In this document: piece by piece, positions 49,442-62,458 of the stretch | Numbering within the stretch: position 1 is the first letter of the stretch | Layout of the letters: each line of letters starts with the position of its first letter | Assembly: GCA_963576725.1 (NCBI GenBank) | Contig: OY755243.1 | Location: 41,339,243 to 41,403,242 of the forward strand | DNA length: 64,000 nucleotides | Direction: 5' to 3' | DNA from: Azorinus chamasolen | Taxonomy: Eukaryota; Mollusca; Bivalvia; Cardiida; Solecurtidae | Translations under genes and position numbers: made by a program | Notes under the pieces: generated by a model | Seen by the model: the letters and a program-made list of their open reading frames with translations, nothing else | What the model was told of the DNA's origin: nothing | Database searches by the model: none

Positions 49442-50253
49442 TTACTTCTTACATGAATATTCAAGAGATTTGAATACGCTTTAGATGTTAGATGATTCGT
49501 GTTAAACCTTTACATCATAGAGATGCATTTGGCATATTTGCAAAACAGAGTATACACGGATCAGACGGTCCCTGTAGGAGCTGTCTGATCAGGGCCTGCT
49601 CTATTTGCTTATGAAATTACTACAGTTTCTGTCATGACCAAAATTTCCTGCGATTGTATGCCGTTACAGGTATAACCATTCTTCTAATCCATATTCCATT
49701 AACAACCAGAACAGACCCTGATCAGACAGCTTCTACTGGAGCTATCTGATCTGGGTCTATTCTGAATATACGTAAACACGCGTATTTTTTAAGTAAATGG
49801 TAAATACGTCCTCTGTTATTCGGTTTACCCATGATTTATGTAACTAGGGTGGAACTTTTACAATTTACGTGTGTATAAACGAGTAAAAATTATAGACCTA
49901 GTCAAAGGTAGACGATACATTGTACAAGTCAAGCTCTAGGAACCGTCTGACCAGTGTCTGTTCCGTTTACTTATGGAATTATATAGATCTCACATGCTAC
50001 AGTTTCTATCATGACCAAATTGTCCTGCGTTTGTATGCCACTATACATGTATAGAAATTCTTCCGATTCATATCCATAGTGCCATTACTTCTTATATGTA
50101 TGCTCATGAAGGAAATAGTTCGAACATGATAACATAGTCGTTGAAATACACAGCTTCAATGTGATGGATGTACAACTTTGCAGATAAATATACACATGAA
50201 TTGGTATCGAACTATTTATACACAGGTAGCGGTATCGAACTTACTTTGCGAAG

Positions 50254-50453
50254 TACAGTAAAACCCATCTAAACCGGAATTCTAGTAAAACAGCATTTAG
50301 ATACTTTTAAGCAGGTGGCTGCTTAATGCAGTGTGAAAGTCATGCAGAAAGCTCCAACAGGAGCTTTTTTGCATTGCTTTCACCCTGCATAAAGCTGCCA
50401 CCAAGACATATTTATACAAAGTTTAACGTCCGGTATAGAGGGGGTTTACTGTA
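50254..50453. mobile_element. TA-type palindrome MITE, family C2
   Basis: TACAGTAAAACCCATCTAAA...GAGGGGGTTTACTGTA; apex AAGCTCCAACAGGAGCTT. Present only in duplication unit 1. Confidence 0.85.
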
Positions 50454-51529
50454 TATACACATGGGATCTGCTGATCTGAAGAACCGTTTAACACTCAAAC
50501 TGTTCCGTTAACCTTTTCCCTAATATAAACGCGTTTTCACGCATCTGCAAGCAAAGTAGACCCAGATCAGAAGGTATTACAATTTGGAATAAATATAGAA
50601 CAACGAAAGTGTTAACAGTAGCCTAACCGTTACAGTTTTAAACAATTATTCGCAAATTTTAAGATCCAGATTTTGTGATTTATGTTACATAACGCTGGGT
50701 TGGATTCCAGCTGTACATGCATATTGAAATATCCACCTTTTTCTTTGTCTTAGATATGAACAGTCTGACTCCTCCCCGGGTTGAATGACAGAATGCTGGA
50801 GAATGGGGTCCATAGTATTATGTGTTGGGCTTCAGGGCAAGCCACCATGTTTTTTAAATGCATCATTATAGTGTGAAATATTATTAAAATTTAAATTTAA
50901 ATATTCAGAAAAACAAACAACAGCAAAAACAATACAAAACTATACAAAACGGTTCAAAATGTTTAAATCAGGATTTAGTTTAGTGCAGGATGAAAGACAT
51001 GCAGAAATCTCACTCAGTCACTGTCTTCACGGCTTTCTCTCTGCATTAAACTACTGCAGTCTTATAGATTCTTATATTTAGTCATATGGTGTCGCTATGG
51101 CGAGGTTTTACTTTATTGACCTTGCGACAAACAACTTGGACCTTGACCACACACCGACCATCTAATATAGATCAAACCGTTTGTTAATGCCAGTTTTCGT
51201 TTATCAGGATGAAACACGTACGGTTAACCCATTCCTCCATAGGCTATTTTTAGATCCAACCTCCTTGAACGAATCTACTGAAAATTAGAATTTATTAGAT
51301 AAAGGAAAATGTTAGAAGTGTGTAGTAACTATTACAGAGGCGTAGCAAGGAGTAAAAAGTGAAGTACCTAGTTATAGTCTACTTTCAGTCCGAATGACCG
51401 CTCAGCCCACTGTACATGTACTCCCCTGGTCATTGAGTCACTGACCTACAATATTGAGCACTGCTAACATATGGCGCAATCATGCAGCCGCAGTACCGGG
51501 GAGTGACCTCACAGGTACCCTTTTTATCC

Positions 51530-51665
51530 CCTGGGTGGAGAGGATGTGCGGGTGGGAGACACGGAAAAGCGTCTCTGAAATTTCCGGGCGGGGCCAGAAT
51601 TTAAACCCGGGACCTCCGGACTGATAGTCAAGCGCGTTATCACTAGATCACCGCACACCACACTA
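51530..51665 (-). repeat. tRNA-derived SINE, minus strand
   Basis: The minus strand reads GTGATCTAGTGATAACGCGC, then GACTATCAGTCCGGAGG and GGTCCCGGGTTTAAATTC (B-box-like). The counterpart in unit 2 is at 56235-56368. Confidence 0.6.
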
Positions 51666-51933
51666 GACCACAGCACACCACACGGAGTATTTATGGAGAA
51701 ACGGTTCAATCAAACCTAACACCGATCCAACAAAGGGGAAAGAAAACCCTTGTTGGATGCCTGTGATCTGTATCTAAACACTTGGCATAAATTAGCCAGA
51801 CGAACTATGTCGCTTCACTGAATTTATTTCTTTGGATGTCGCCCAATATACACTGCTATACAGATATGTATGTTTTTATTTAAATTTAGCATCTACGGCG
51901 GGGTAGTGTTATATGGGACCCTTATGGGTCGCC

Positions 51934-52068
51934 ATGGCGGGTGACGAAGAGGAACTACGACAAGGACCAACACCGGGAGCTGCGACGACAACAGATGAAA
52001 CCAAGATGACACCCAGAGGGACCGAGATGACACCAGGAGGGACCAAGCACCAGGAGGGACCACGATGA
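51934..52068 (+). CDS. Small ORF with good start context, unknown
   Basis: 44 codons from an ATG in GTCGCCATGG, Thr/Gly/Pro/Glu-rich (begins MAGDEEELRQGPTPGA). Its duplicate at 56630-56764 appears identical. It lies in a purine-rich block made of ACCAAGATGACACCAGGAGG-type repeats, so it may be repeat-derived. No known family. Confidence 0.2.
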   Translation: MAGDEEELRQGPTPGAATTTDETKMTPRGTEMTPGGTKHQEGPR

Positions 52069-52189
52069 CAACGACCAACACCGGGAGCTGCGCTGAAGGA
52101 TGGAACATAAGAGGGATCAGGGTTTATGTTTGAAGTGTGCACAAAGGGTTCAGGTTAATTAGGTTTGTTCATAGTTTATTGGTTGATAG

Positions 52190-53040
52190 ATTAAGATTGT
52201 TTGATATGTTTAGTTTTTGTATGTGATACCGAATCGCGCGCGTTTAAAAGCTGATCGGTCAGCTCGGTTTTTTTCTCATTATGGTTGTTACATGTATTAG
52301 TTTTTGTATTGCTAGTTTGTTTTGATATTAATATTGTTAACGTTGTTTGTATTGTATTTTGAGTGCTCTTGTATATGTATTGTTGTTGTTGTTATATTTG
52401 TTCTAATCCCAATAATTTTCAGCTGTTTATAGATTAAGATTGTTTGATATGTTTAGTTTTTGTATGTGATACCGAATCGCGCGCGTTTAAAAGCTGATCG
52501 GTCAGCTCGTTTTTTTCACATTATGGTTGTTATTAGTTTTTGTATTGCTAGTTTGTTTTGATATTGTTAATATTGTTAACGTTGTTTGTATTGTATTTTG
52601 AGTGTTCTTGTATATGTATTGTTGTTATATATGCTCTAATCCATAAATTCTGTTCAGCCTTGACCTTCTTTTGTATTTAGTTTGTTTGTAGAACATGGGA
52701 CCAAGATGACAGGACCACGATGACAAGAACCAACACCGGGAGCTGCGCTGGAGGATGGAACATAACAGGAATCAGGGTTTAGGTTTGAAATGTGCACAAG
52801 GGGTTCAGGTTAATTAGGCTTGTTTATAGTTTACTGATATATATGGGTTTAGAGCGTTTGATATGTTTATTTTTTGTTTGTGGTACCACATCGCGCGCGT
52901 TTAGAAGTTGATCGGTGAACTCGTTTTTTTTTCTAATTACATGTATGGTTGTTATTAGTATTTGTATAGCTAGTTTTGTTTTGCAATTGTATTTTGAGTG
53001 TTCTTGTATATGTATTGTTATTAGTGTTGTTATATATGTT
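52190..53040 (+). repeat. GT-rich ~240 bp tandem array, three copies
   Basis: The word GATACCGAATCGCGCGCG with AGCTGATCGGTCAGCTCG recurs at about 52228, 52469 and (variant) 52885, each followed by TTTTTGTATTGCTAGTTTG. Non-coding. The block in unit 2 has four copies. Confidence 0.8.
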
Positions 53041-53089
53041 CTAATCCATAAATTCTTTTCAGCCTTAACCTTCTTTTGTATTTAGTTTT

Positions 53090-53600
53090 TTGTAGAACAG
53101 ATGAAGCCCAAGATGACAGGACCACGATGACACCAGGAGGACCAAGATGAGGACCAAGATGCCACCAAGATGAGGACCAAGATGCCACCAGAGGGACCAG
53201 ATGACGAGGCGACGGTGGACCGAGGCAGACTATTCAGCTCTATGACGTCAAGTCCCCAACCCATGACTGGCTTCAAGGCGTTATAGAGTCTTCCACGACG
53301 ACTATCTTCACGGATGGTTTCCATTGGGCCGAGTGGGCGGGTCCGAAGAAGTAGGGTAGCTGCATTGGAACATCAAGGACGAAGGAAGAGGTCACCAACC
53401 ACAAGACGACGGAGGAACCAACCGCGACTTAGCGGAATAACATTGGCGACGAGGAGGCGAAAAGGAAGAGAGTGGGGCGAGAAAGCTGCAAGGACTCGAG
53501 GATGCTGTGACGTTTTGTTCAGGCAGTGGCGATCCAATCCAAAGGCCTCACTTAGAACAGTGAGGAATTTGTTCTGGGTCTAAACTGTCACCAGATAGTT
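53090..53600 (+). other. Purine-rich GC-richer block, unknown
   Basis: ACCAAGATGAGGACCAAGAT repeats, then a mixed GC-richer segment to TTGTTCTGGGTCTAAACTG. An 89-codon basic frame (53314-53583) is mutated in the duplicate and not convincing. It may be part of an unclassified element spanning 51.9-53.6 kb. Confidence 0.35.
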
Positions 53601-54846
53601 AGAAATGCACGATGCGTTCATTCTAACGGCCAAATTTCCTTTTTCTGCGAACAAATTACGTTTATAACTACATCGCTAGTTTTGTTGCCCTAAGGTTTGA
53701 GACATTGAAAGCATCTGTCCATATTTATTCTCATTCCGATCAGTCAATGGGATTTATGTTTTATAGATACAGTGTGTGTTATGGTCTGATGTGGGACCGA
53801 TATCATAAAAATGTCTGTTTCTAACATCGTCCTACTTGCACACACTTTTAGATTGGGTTAAGGTTAAAGCTCACTGAGTATTTCTTAGCCTGCCGTCCGT
53901 CTTTTACATCTACTGACAGAGGGCTCGATTTCCGGACATGGTGTAGTGCCTGATGTCCTGGAATGTAGTCTACTTCTTGCTTATAGACGGTTCTAATTTC
54001 AGCAGTCTATAGTTATTATAGTGCAGTAGTTTTGTTCTGGTTTAAAGTTTAACGTTGTTTTTATATATAAATGTACATGTATATCCCACCAAACACCTTA
54101 TAGGTGATTTGGTCGTTTCTCGGTCCTATGTGACATCATAGACAAGTCAGTGATGTTACATTTTTGGTTCGGACTTTCATAGATCGTTTTGTAGTCTTGA
54201 TAGTTTAGTACTTTGGCAGTTTTTTCAGGTGTCTTGGTGGGTCTACAGTACAAATGAAACTGCATCTTTGACATAAAATAAATACAGCTTATCTGTATTA
54301 TAGGCAGTCGTGTACCAGCACTTTTGAGGTTGCTTGCTCAGCGTTAGGATTTCATATAGGACATTAGGGACTACTAGGAATCAATTTTCTATTACCTCAA
54401 TATTGCTGGTGTACGTTTTGCCTCATTTTACTTCACTTACGTTACTTGAGTAGCAAACTGAACTATAAACACAATGGTCTGTCGTGATTTAACCGTCTGT
54501 GAGCAAGAAGCAAACTGCATCCCGTGATTTCAACCACTACAGCCTGTCCTGGAACTGAGTCCTCTTTAGTAGATAGCAAATTTCATAATTTCATCCCTGT
54601 CTGGGGATACTTTTCTGAACCTACAAATGCTCAGACTGCTTTATTATGGGCAAGCTCACAGGGCGCTTACATTTGTGTTTGACTGTATTTAAAACTTCTT
54701 TATTGGACAGATGCATAAAGCTATTGCTTGATCTCTCAACTGTAGATAGACGTTTTGGCATTTAGACATGTACATGTAGTTTCAGACAGGATCAAGCGTT
54801 TTGACAAGTCACTCATTTAATGGGTTCTTTATATCTTTTTCCTGCG

Positions 54847-57800
54847 GGCAACACTTTTATGGCGACATGGTAGAGTGCATGACTAAGAACCTGGCGACCC
54901 GGGTTCGATCCCGAGTTTGAGCGGGTATGTTTCTGTATAAGAACACCCGGTTACAAATGTATCTAATTAATATTCTTGATGTCATTACTTCTTACATGAA
55001 TATTCAAGAGATTTGAATACGCTTTAGATGTTAGATGATTCGTGTTAAACCTTTACATCATAGAGATGCATTTGGCATATTTGCAAAACAGAGTATACAC
55101 GGATCAGACGGTCCCTGTAGGAGCTGTCTGATCAGGGCCTGCTCTATTTGCTTATGAAATTACTACAGTTTCTGTCATGACCAAAATTTCCTGCGATTGT
55201 ATGCCGTTACAGGTATAACCATTCTTCTAATCCGTATTCCATTAACAACCAGAACAGACCCTGATCAGACAGCTTCTACTGGAGCTATCTGATCTGGGTC
55301 TATTCTGAATATACGTAAACACGCGTATTTTTTAAGTAAATAGTAAATACGTCCTCTGTTATTCGGTTTACCCATGATTTATGTAACTAGGGTGGAACTT
55401 TTACAATTTACGTGTGTATAAACGAGTAAAAATTATAGACCTAGTCAAAGGTAGACGAAACATTGTACAAGTCAAGCTCTAGGAACCGTCTGACCAGTGT
55501 CTGTTCCGTTTACTTATGGAATTATATAGATCTCACATGCTACAGTTTCTATCATGACCAAATTTAAAATTTAAATTTAATATTCAGAAAAACAAACAAC
55601 AGCAAAAACTATACAAAACGGTTCAAAATATGTTTAAATCTGGATTTCGTTTAGTGCAGGATGAAAGACATATGCAGAAATCTCACTCAGTCACTTTCTT
55701 CACGGCTTTCTCTCTGCATTAAACTACCGCAGTCTTATAGATTCTTATATTTATTCATATGGTGTCGCTATAGCGAGGTTTTACTTTATTGACATTGCGA
55801 CAAACAATTCGGACCTTGACCACACACCGACCATTTGCTATAGGTCAAACCGTTTGTTAATGCCAGTTTCCGGTTATCAGGATGAAACACGCACGGTTAA
55901 CCAATTCCTCCATAGGCTATTTTTAGATCCAACCTGCTTGAATGAATCTACCGAAAATTAGCATTTATTAGATAAAGGAAAATGTTAGAAGTATGTAGTA
56001 TTGAAACAATGGTTTCAAGAAGTGACTATTACAGAGGCGTAGCAAGGAGTAAAAAGTAAAGTACCTAGTTATAGTCTACTTTCAGTCCGAATGACCGCTC
56101 AGCCCCCTGTACATGTACTCCCCTGGTCATTGAGTCACTGGCCTACAATATTGAGCACTGCTAACATATGGCGTAATCATGCAGTCGCAGAACCGGTGAG
56201 TGACCTCACAGGTACCCATTTTAACCCCTGTGTTGAGAGGAGGTGCGGATGGGAGACACGGAAAAACGTCTCTGAAATTTTGGGAGGTGCCGGGATTTAA
56301 ACCCCGGACCTCCGGACTGATAGTCAAGCGCGTTATCACTAGATCACCGCACACCGCACTAGACCACAGCACACCACACGGAGTATTTATGGAGAAACGG
56401 CTCATTCAAACCTAACACCGATCCAACAAAGGGGAAAGAAAATCCTTGTTGGATGCCTGTGATCTGTATCTAAACACTTGGCATAAATTAACCAGACGAA
56501 CTATGTCGCTTCACTGAATTTATTTCTTTGGATGTCGCCCAATATACACTGCTATAGAGATATGTATGTTTTTATTTAAATTTAGCATCTGCGGCGGGGT
56601 AGTGTTATATGGGACCCTTATGGGTCGCCATGGCGGGTGACGAAGAGGAACTACGACAAGGACCAACACCGGGAGCTGCGACGACAACAGATGAAACCAA
56701 GATGACACCCAGAGGGACCGAGATGACACCAGGAGGGACCAAGCACCAGGAGGGACCACGATGACAACGACCAACACCGGGAGCTGCGCTGAAGGATGGA
56801 ACATAAGAGGAATCAGGGTTTAGGTTTGAAGTGTGCACAAAGGGTTCAGGTTAATTAGGTTTGTTCATAGTTTATTGGTTGATAGATTAAGATTGTTTGA
56901 TATGTTTAGTTTTTGTATGTGATACCGAATCGCGCGCGTTTAGAAGCTGGTCGGTCAACTCGGGTTTTTTTTCTCGTCGTGATTGTTAATATTTGTATTG
57001 CTAGTTTAGTTTTGTTGTGATATTATTAATATTGTTATCGTTGTTTTCATTGTATTTTGAGTATTCTTGTATTTGTAATAATGTTGATGTTGTTATATTT
57101 GTTCTAACCCCAATCATTTTCAGCTGTTGATAGATTAAGATTGTTTGATATGTTTAGTTTTTGAATGTGATACCGAATCGCGCGCGTTTCAAAGCTGATC
57201 GGTCAGCTCGTTTTTTTTCTCATTATGGTTGTTACATGTATTAGTTTTTGTATTGCTAGTTTGTTTTGATATTAATATTGTTAACGTTGTTTGTATTTTA
57301 TTTTGAGTGCTCTTGTATATGTATTGTTGTTGTTGTTATATTTGTTCTAATCCCAATCATTTTCAGCTGTTTATAGATTAAGATTGTTTGATATGTTTAG
57401 TTTTTGTATGTGATACCGAATCGCGCGCGTTTAAAAGCTGATCGGTCAGCTCGTTTTTTCACATTATGGTTGTTATTAGTTTTTGTATTGCTAGTTTGTT
57501 TTGATATTGTTAATATTGTTAACGTTGTTTGTATTTTATTTTGTGTGTTCTTGTATATGTATTGTTGTTATATATGCTCTGATCCATAAATTCTTTTCAG
57601 CCTTGACCTTCTTTTGTATTTAGTTTGTTTGTAGAACATGGGACCAAGATGACAGGACCACGATGACAAGAACCAACACCGGGAGCTGCGCTGGAGGATG
57701 GAACATAACAGGAATCAGGGTTTAGGTTTGAAATGTGCACAAGGGGTTCAGGTTAATTAGGCTTGTTTATAGTTTACTGATATATATGGGTTTAGAGCGT

Positions 57801-59825
57801 TTGATATGTTTATTTTTTGTTTGTGGTACCACATCGCGTGCGTTTAGAAGTTGATCGGTGAACTCGTTTTTTTTCTAATTACATGTATGGTTGTTATTAG
57901 TATTTGTATAGCTAGTTTTGTTTTGCAATTGTATTTTGAGTGTTCTTGTATATGTATTGTTGTTAGTGTTGTTATATATGTTCTAATCCATAAATTCTTT
58001 TCAGCCTTAACCTTCTTTTGTATTTAGTTTTTTGTAGAACAGATGGAGCCCAAGATGACAGGACCACGATGACACCAGGAGGACCAAGATGAGGACCAAG
58101 ATGCCACCAAGATGAGGACCAATATGCCACCAGAGGGACCAGATGACGAGGCGACGGTGGACCGAGGCAGACTATTCAGCTCTATGACGTCAAGTCCCCA
58201 ACCCATGACTGGCTGCAAGGCGTTATAGAGTCTTCCACGACGACTATCTTCACGGATGGTTTCCATTGGGCCGAGTGGGCGGGTCCGAAGAAGTAGGGTA
58301 GCTGCATTGGAACATCAAGGACGAAGGAAGAGGTCACCAACCACAAGACGACGGAGGAACTAACCGCGACTTAGCGGAATAACATTGGCGACGAGGAGGC
58401 GAAAAGGAAGAGAATGGGGCGAGAAAGCTGCAAGGACTCGAGGATGCTGTGACGTTTTGTTCAGGCAGTGGCGATCCAATCCAAATGCCTCACTTAGAAC
58501 AGTGGGGAATTTGTTCTGGGTCTATACTGTCACGAGATAGTTAGAAATGCACGATACGTTCATTCTAATGGCCAAATTTCCTTTTTCTTCTAGTAAATTT
58601 ACGTTTATAACTACTTCGTTAATCGTGTTGCCCTAAGGTTTGAGATATTGAAAGCAACTGTCCATATTTATTTTATTCTCATTCCGATCAGTCAATGGGA
58701 TTTATGTTTCATGGGTACAGTGTGTGTTATGGTCTGATGTGGGACCGATATCATAAAAATGTCTGTTTCTAATATCGTCCTACTTGCATACACTTTTAGA
58801 TTGGGCTAAGTTTAAAGCTCAATGAGTATTTTTCAGCCTGCCGTCCGTCTGTTACATCTACTGGCAGAGGGTTCGATTTCCAGACATGCTATAGTGTTTG
58901 ATGTCCTGCGATGCAGTCTACTTCTTGGTTATAGGCGGTTTTAATTTCAGCAGTCTATAGTTATTATAGTGCAGTAGTTTTGTTCTGGTTTAAAGTTTAA
59001 CGTTGTTTTTATATATACATGTATATATTTATATCCCACCAAGCACCTTATATGTGCTTTGGTCGTTTTTCGGTCCTATGTGACATCACAGACAAGTCAG
59101 TGATGTTACATTTTTTGTTCGGACTTTCATAGATCGTTTTGTAGTATTGATAGTTTAGTACTTTGGTAGTTTTCTTCAGTTGTCTTGGTGGGTCTACAGT
59201 ACAAATGAAACTGCATCTTTGACATAAAATAAATACAGCTGATCTGTATTCTAGGCAGTCGTGTACCAGCACTTTTGAGGTTGCTTGCTCAGTGTTAGGA
59301 TTTCATATAGGGCATTAGGGACTACTAGGAATCAATTTTCTATACTTCGATATTGCTGGTGTACGTTTTGCCTCATTTTACTTCACTTACGTTACTTGAG
59401 TAGCAAACTGAACTATAAACACAATGGTCTGTCGTGATTTAACCGTCTGTGAGCAAGAAGCAAACTGCATCTCAGGATTTCAACCACTACAGCCTGTCCT
59501 GGGACTGAGTTCTCTATTAGTAGATAGCAAACTTCATAATTTGATCTCTGCCAGGGGATACTTTTCTGAACCGTCAAATGCTCAGAGAACTTATATTAAG
59601 GGCAATTGACTGATCTAGCAAGCTCAGAGGGCGCTTGCATTTTTATTTGACTGTATTTAAAACTTCTTTAATGAATGGACAGATGCATAAAGCTATTGCT
59701 TGATCTCTCAACTGTAGATAGACGTTTTGGCATTTAGACATGTACATGTAGTTTCAGACAGGATCAAGCGTTTTGACAAGTCACTCATTTAATGGGTTCT
59801 TTCTATCTTTTTTCCTGCGGGCAAC
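54847..59825 (+). repeat. Tandem segmental duplication, unit 2 (~5.0 kb)
   Basis: Direct repeat of 49307-54846 beginning CTTTTATGGCGACATGG and ending TTCCTGCGGGCAACAC. Collinear with scattered substitutions (a few percent by eye), lacking the 50018-50880 segment. Confidence 0.88.
56880..57960 (+). repeat. GT-rich ~240 bp tandem array, four copies
   Basis: GATACCGAATCGCGCGCG words at about 56921, 57169, 57413 and (variant) 57825; one more unit than in 52190-53040. Confidence 0.8.
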
Positions 59826-60193
59826 ACTTTTTTCTGTAAATTTTCTGTTTGTGTATTCTTTTTAGAAAAAGGAAAAGTGGCCACCCCATATTTACCTCCT
59901 ACCTTGACGCGGTTATGGGGCTTAATTGCAATCGGGGATATTATTGTTTCTTCAGCAAGAAGTATTCCCTTTGGCAAGAACTAAAAGGAAGGTATATTGG
60001 CAGATTCAACAAATGCGTGTACATTTGAAAGCAGAATTTTCGAGTTGAATCAAATTCATGTTACACCATTGTGCATACGTAATCTCTAATAACCACCCTC
60101 TGTAATAATTGTATTATGAATGAAGATTCATACATGTATTATTTCTTACATAAATAGTCATCAGAGAAAGGGCTAAACTAATAAAGATTGTGT

Positions 60194-60436
60194 TTAACCC
60201 TTTCCTCCATATACTCACTTCAAGAATTCGCAAACAGAGTAGACCTATGTCTAACGGTTTCTGTCTGTTTGTGAAATAATTTTTAGATCTGACACTACAG
60301 TTTCTTCCAATACCAAAACATCCTGTGTGCATATGCCACCCATAAAAACTCAGCTAATTAATACCAATGATGTGATTATTCCATACTCAACTCACTCGCT
60401 CACTCCATACATGAATATACTGCAGGGAAATGGTCA
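60194..60436 (-). mobile_element. Family A MITE, arm-deleted
   Basis: TTAACCCTTTCCTCCATATA; the stem is reduced to GCAAACAGAGTAGACC...GTCTGTTTGTG; body to GGGAAATGGTCAA. An ACTCACTCGCTCACTCC slip is inserted in the body. Confidence 0.7.
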
Positions 60437-60517
60437 ATTCATATACGGGTCAATATATGGGTGTTCGACAAGTGAAGGGATTGTACAGATAACACTGTCT
60501 TAAATGACCATTCAATC

Positions 60518-60746
60518 TTAATTTGACGAATATTCATTTAAGAAATAAGTTCTTAATATTAACTGAATGTGAATGATTATTGTGTTAAATGTTTTGGTCC
60601 TGACAAATTAGAATAGGATATTGATATATCTTATTCCATAAGGAAATGTGGCATACCCTGATCAACATCTCCTGCAGTAGATGTCAGAATTACGTATTCT
60701 CTGCTTACAAAGGCGTGTACTTGTGTATGTATGGAGTAAATGGTTA
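60518..60746 (+). mobile_element. Family A MITE, diverged
   Basis: GAATATTCATTTAAGAAATA body, core ACATCTCCTGCAGTAGATGT, right end GGAGTAAATGGTTAA. Confidence 0.7.
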
Positions 60747-60765
60747 ATTCCTGACATGTGCTAGC

Positions 60766-60991
60766 TTAACCCACTTGTGTCCACGATCCCATATATGGGA
60801 CATAGGCAAACAGTGTAGACTCTGATCACACGCCGCATAATTCGGCGTCTGATCAGTCTACACTGTTTGCTGATAGGAATTTCAATATAAAAACCGATAT
60901 TGAAAATTTAGGCCAGGTATCCCTTAGATAATTTTTTTTAACGAATCCAATATATAAACATGGAAGAATCCACTGGGCGCAAATGGGTTAA
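60766..60991. mobile_element. TTAA-type palindrome MITE, A4-like
   Basis: TTAACCCACTTGTGTCCACG...GGGCGCAAATGGGTTAA. Stem GCAAACAGTGTAGACTCTGA around CGCCGCATAATTCGGCG. Confidence 0.82.
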
Positions 60992-61049
60992 TTCAGAACG
61001 AAAGTGACTTCCGGAATAGGTTTCCAAGAAATGTGTAGATAATATCATT

Positions 61050-61292
61050 GTTAACATTTATCTGATGAATATTCATGTAAGAAGTAATGACGTCATGAAT
61101 ATTGGTTAGTATTTTTATAATGGCATATGCACATAGTATATTTGTCCAAGGCAGAAACTGTATTCAAATCTATATAATCCAATAAGCAGAAAAGACCCTA
61201 ATCAGACTACTTCTATACAGGACCCATTTTATCGGGGTCTTATCTGTTTACAAAGTTATGATAAAAGACTTGTTTATCAGGAAAATGGTAAA
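61050..61292 (+). mobile_element. Family A MITE, diverged
   Basis: GTTAACATTTATCTGATGAA to AGGAAAATGGTAAA; core TACTTCTATACAGGACCCA. Confidence 0.65.
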
Positions 61293-61336
61293 TCGTGATA
61301 TCAAACTTCGGGGGAGAACCTGCTGTTTTGATGAAT

Positions 61337-61523
61337 TACAATAGAACCTATCTTAACTGGTCATTAATTTATTGTACATAAAAAAGCAGGTTGTTTCTAA
61401 ATACAGGCAAAAGTATTGCAGGAAGCTCCTATATGAGCTTTCTGCATTGCCGTAGACCTGCATTAAACTACCACAGACCCATAATTATACCTTTTTGGGC
61501 CGTTTAAGACATGTTCTACTGTA
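61337..61523. mobile_element. TA-type palindrome MITE, C2-like
   Basis: TACAATAGAACCTATCTTAA...GACATGTTCTACTGTA; palindrome GCAGGAAGCTCCTATATGAG. Ten bases from the next TA-type element. Confidence 0.8.
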
Positions 61524-61532
61524 TTTACTTAC

Positions 61533-61717
61533 TACAGTAGAGCCTGGCTAAAGCGACCGCATAATTTATTAACAAAGCAGTCTTTAAAAGCAGGTTGTTG
61601 CTTAATGCTGGACAAAGGGAATAACATAAATTGATGGAACTTTCTACTTTTGTCCATCATTTATTTACGACCCGTTTTAAAGATTTATCATTTTAATTAT
61701 TAGAGGGATTTACTGTA
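61533..61717. mobile_element. TA-type MITE, distinct family
   Basis: TACAGTAGAGCCTGGCTAAA...GAGGGATTTACTGTA. Stem words GACAAAGGGAATAA and AACTTTCTACTTTTGTCC; a weak palindrome without the GCTCC apex. Confidence 0.75.
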
Positions 61718-61821
61718 TAGTGCTAAGCATTTATGAATCATTATAATTATGATTTTTTTTATTATATTCAGAATAACCACTGTAATAGTTATAGATACGA
61801 TTAAAGCATATGGGCGTTATG

Positions 61822-62041
61822 TTTAAACCTTTCTGATTTGAATATTCATGTAAAAAAAATAATGACGCTATATAACGGCCTATGCACACAGTAGTTTGGT
61901 ATTTGTAGAAACTACAGATCTATAATGATTTCATATGCAAACAGAACAGACCCTGATCAGACGATACCTACAGGGGTCGTCTGATTTGGTCTACTCTGTT
62001 TGCAAAGGCATGAAACGCGTTTATATGAGATGGAGAATTAA
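61822..62041 (+). mobile_element. Family A MITE
   Basis: GTTTAAACCTTTCTGATTTG to GGAGAATTAA; core GACGATACCTACAGGGGTCG. Confidence 0.75.
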
Positions 62042-62062
62042 TTGGACCCAATGTATCAGATT

Positions 62063-62306
62063 TTAATCTTTTACTCTATAAATACGCCTTTCTACACCTT
62101 TGTTAACGGAGTAGACCCAGATCAGACGGTTCCTATAGCATCACGGTCTGCTCTGTTTGCCAATGATATAATATAGATATGATTCTACAGTTTTTGCCTT
62201 GACCTTAAATTCCTGTGTCCATGTGCATTTATTTATAACAACTAATCTATTTAATATCCATGATGTCATTATTTCTTTAATGAATATTCATGGGGTAAAT
62301 GGTTAA
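62063..62306 (-). mobile_element. Family A MITE
   Basis: TTAATCTTTTACTCTATAAA...GGGGTAAATGGTTAA. Core GACGGTTCCTATAGCATCA, right arm partly lost. Confidence 0.8.
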
Positions 62307-62458
62307 CGCGCTAACTTGGAAATAGATTAACCTCACGCCTTTGAGTCATCCCTATGAGGATGAGTTCAATTGTAGTCAAATTTGTATCGACTCATCTAGT
62401 ATAAAGAAGACTAGTATCAAGATACATGTAATACTCGTTTACAGAGATTTAGGATTTC

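Larger units (their letters stand above)
49307..54846 (+). repeat. Tandem segmental duplication, unit 1 (~5.5 kb)
   Basis: Starts in the SINE (CTTTTATGGCGACATGG) and ends TTCCTGCGGGCAACA. Collinear with unit 2 throughout. It has about 870 bp (50018-50880) absent from unit 2, which includes a C2 MITE at 50254-50453. Both units carry MITE pairs, a minus-strand SINE and the GT-rich array. Confidence 0.88.

Noticed and set aside
53314..53583. 89-codon basic ORF
   Set aside because: The duplicate at about 58256-58510 does not preserve the frame convincingly and the composition is repeat-like.
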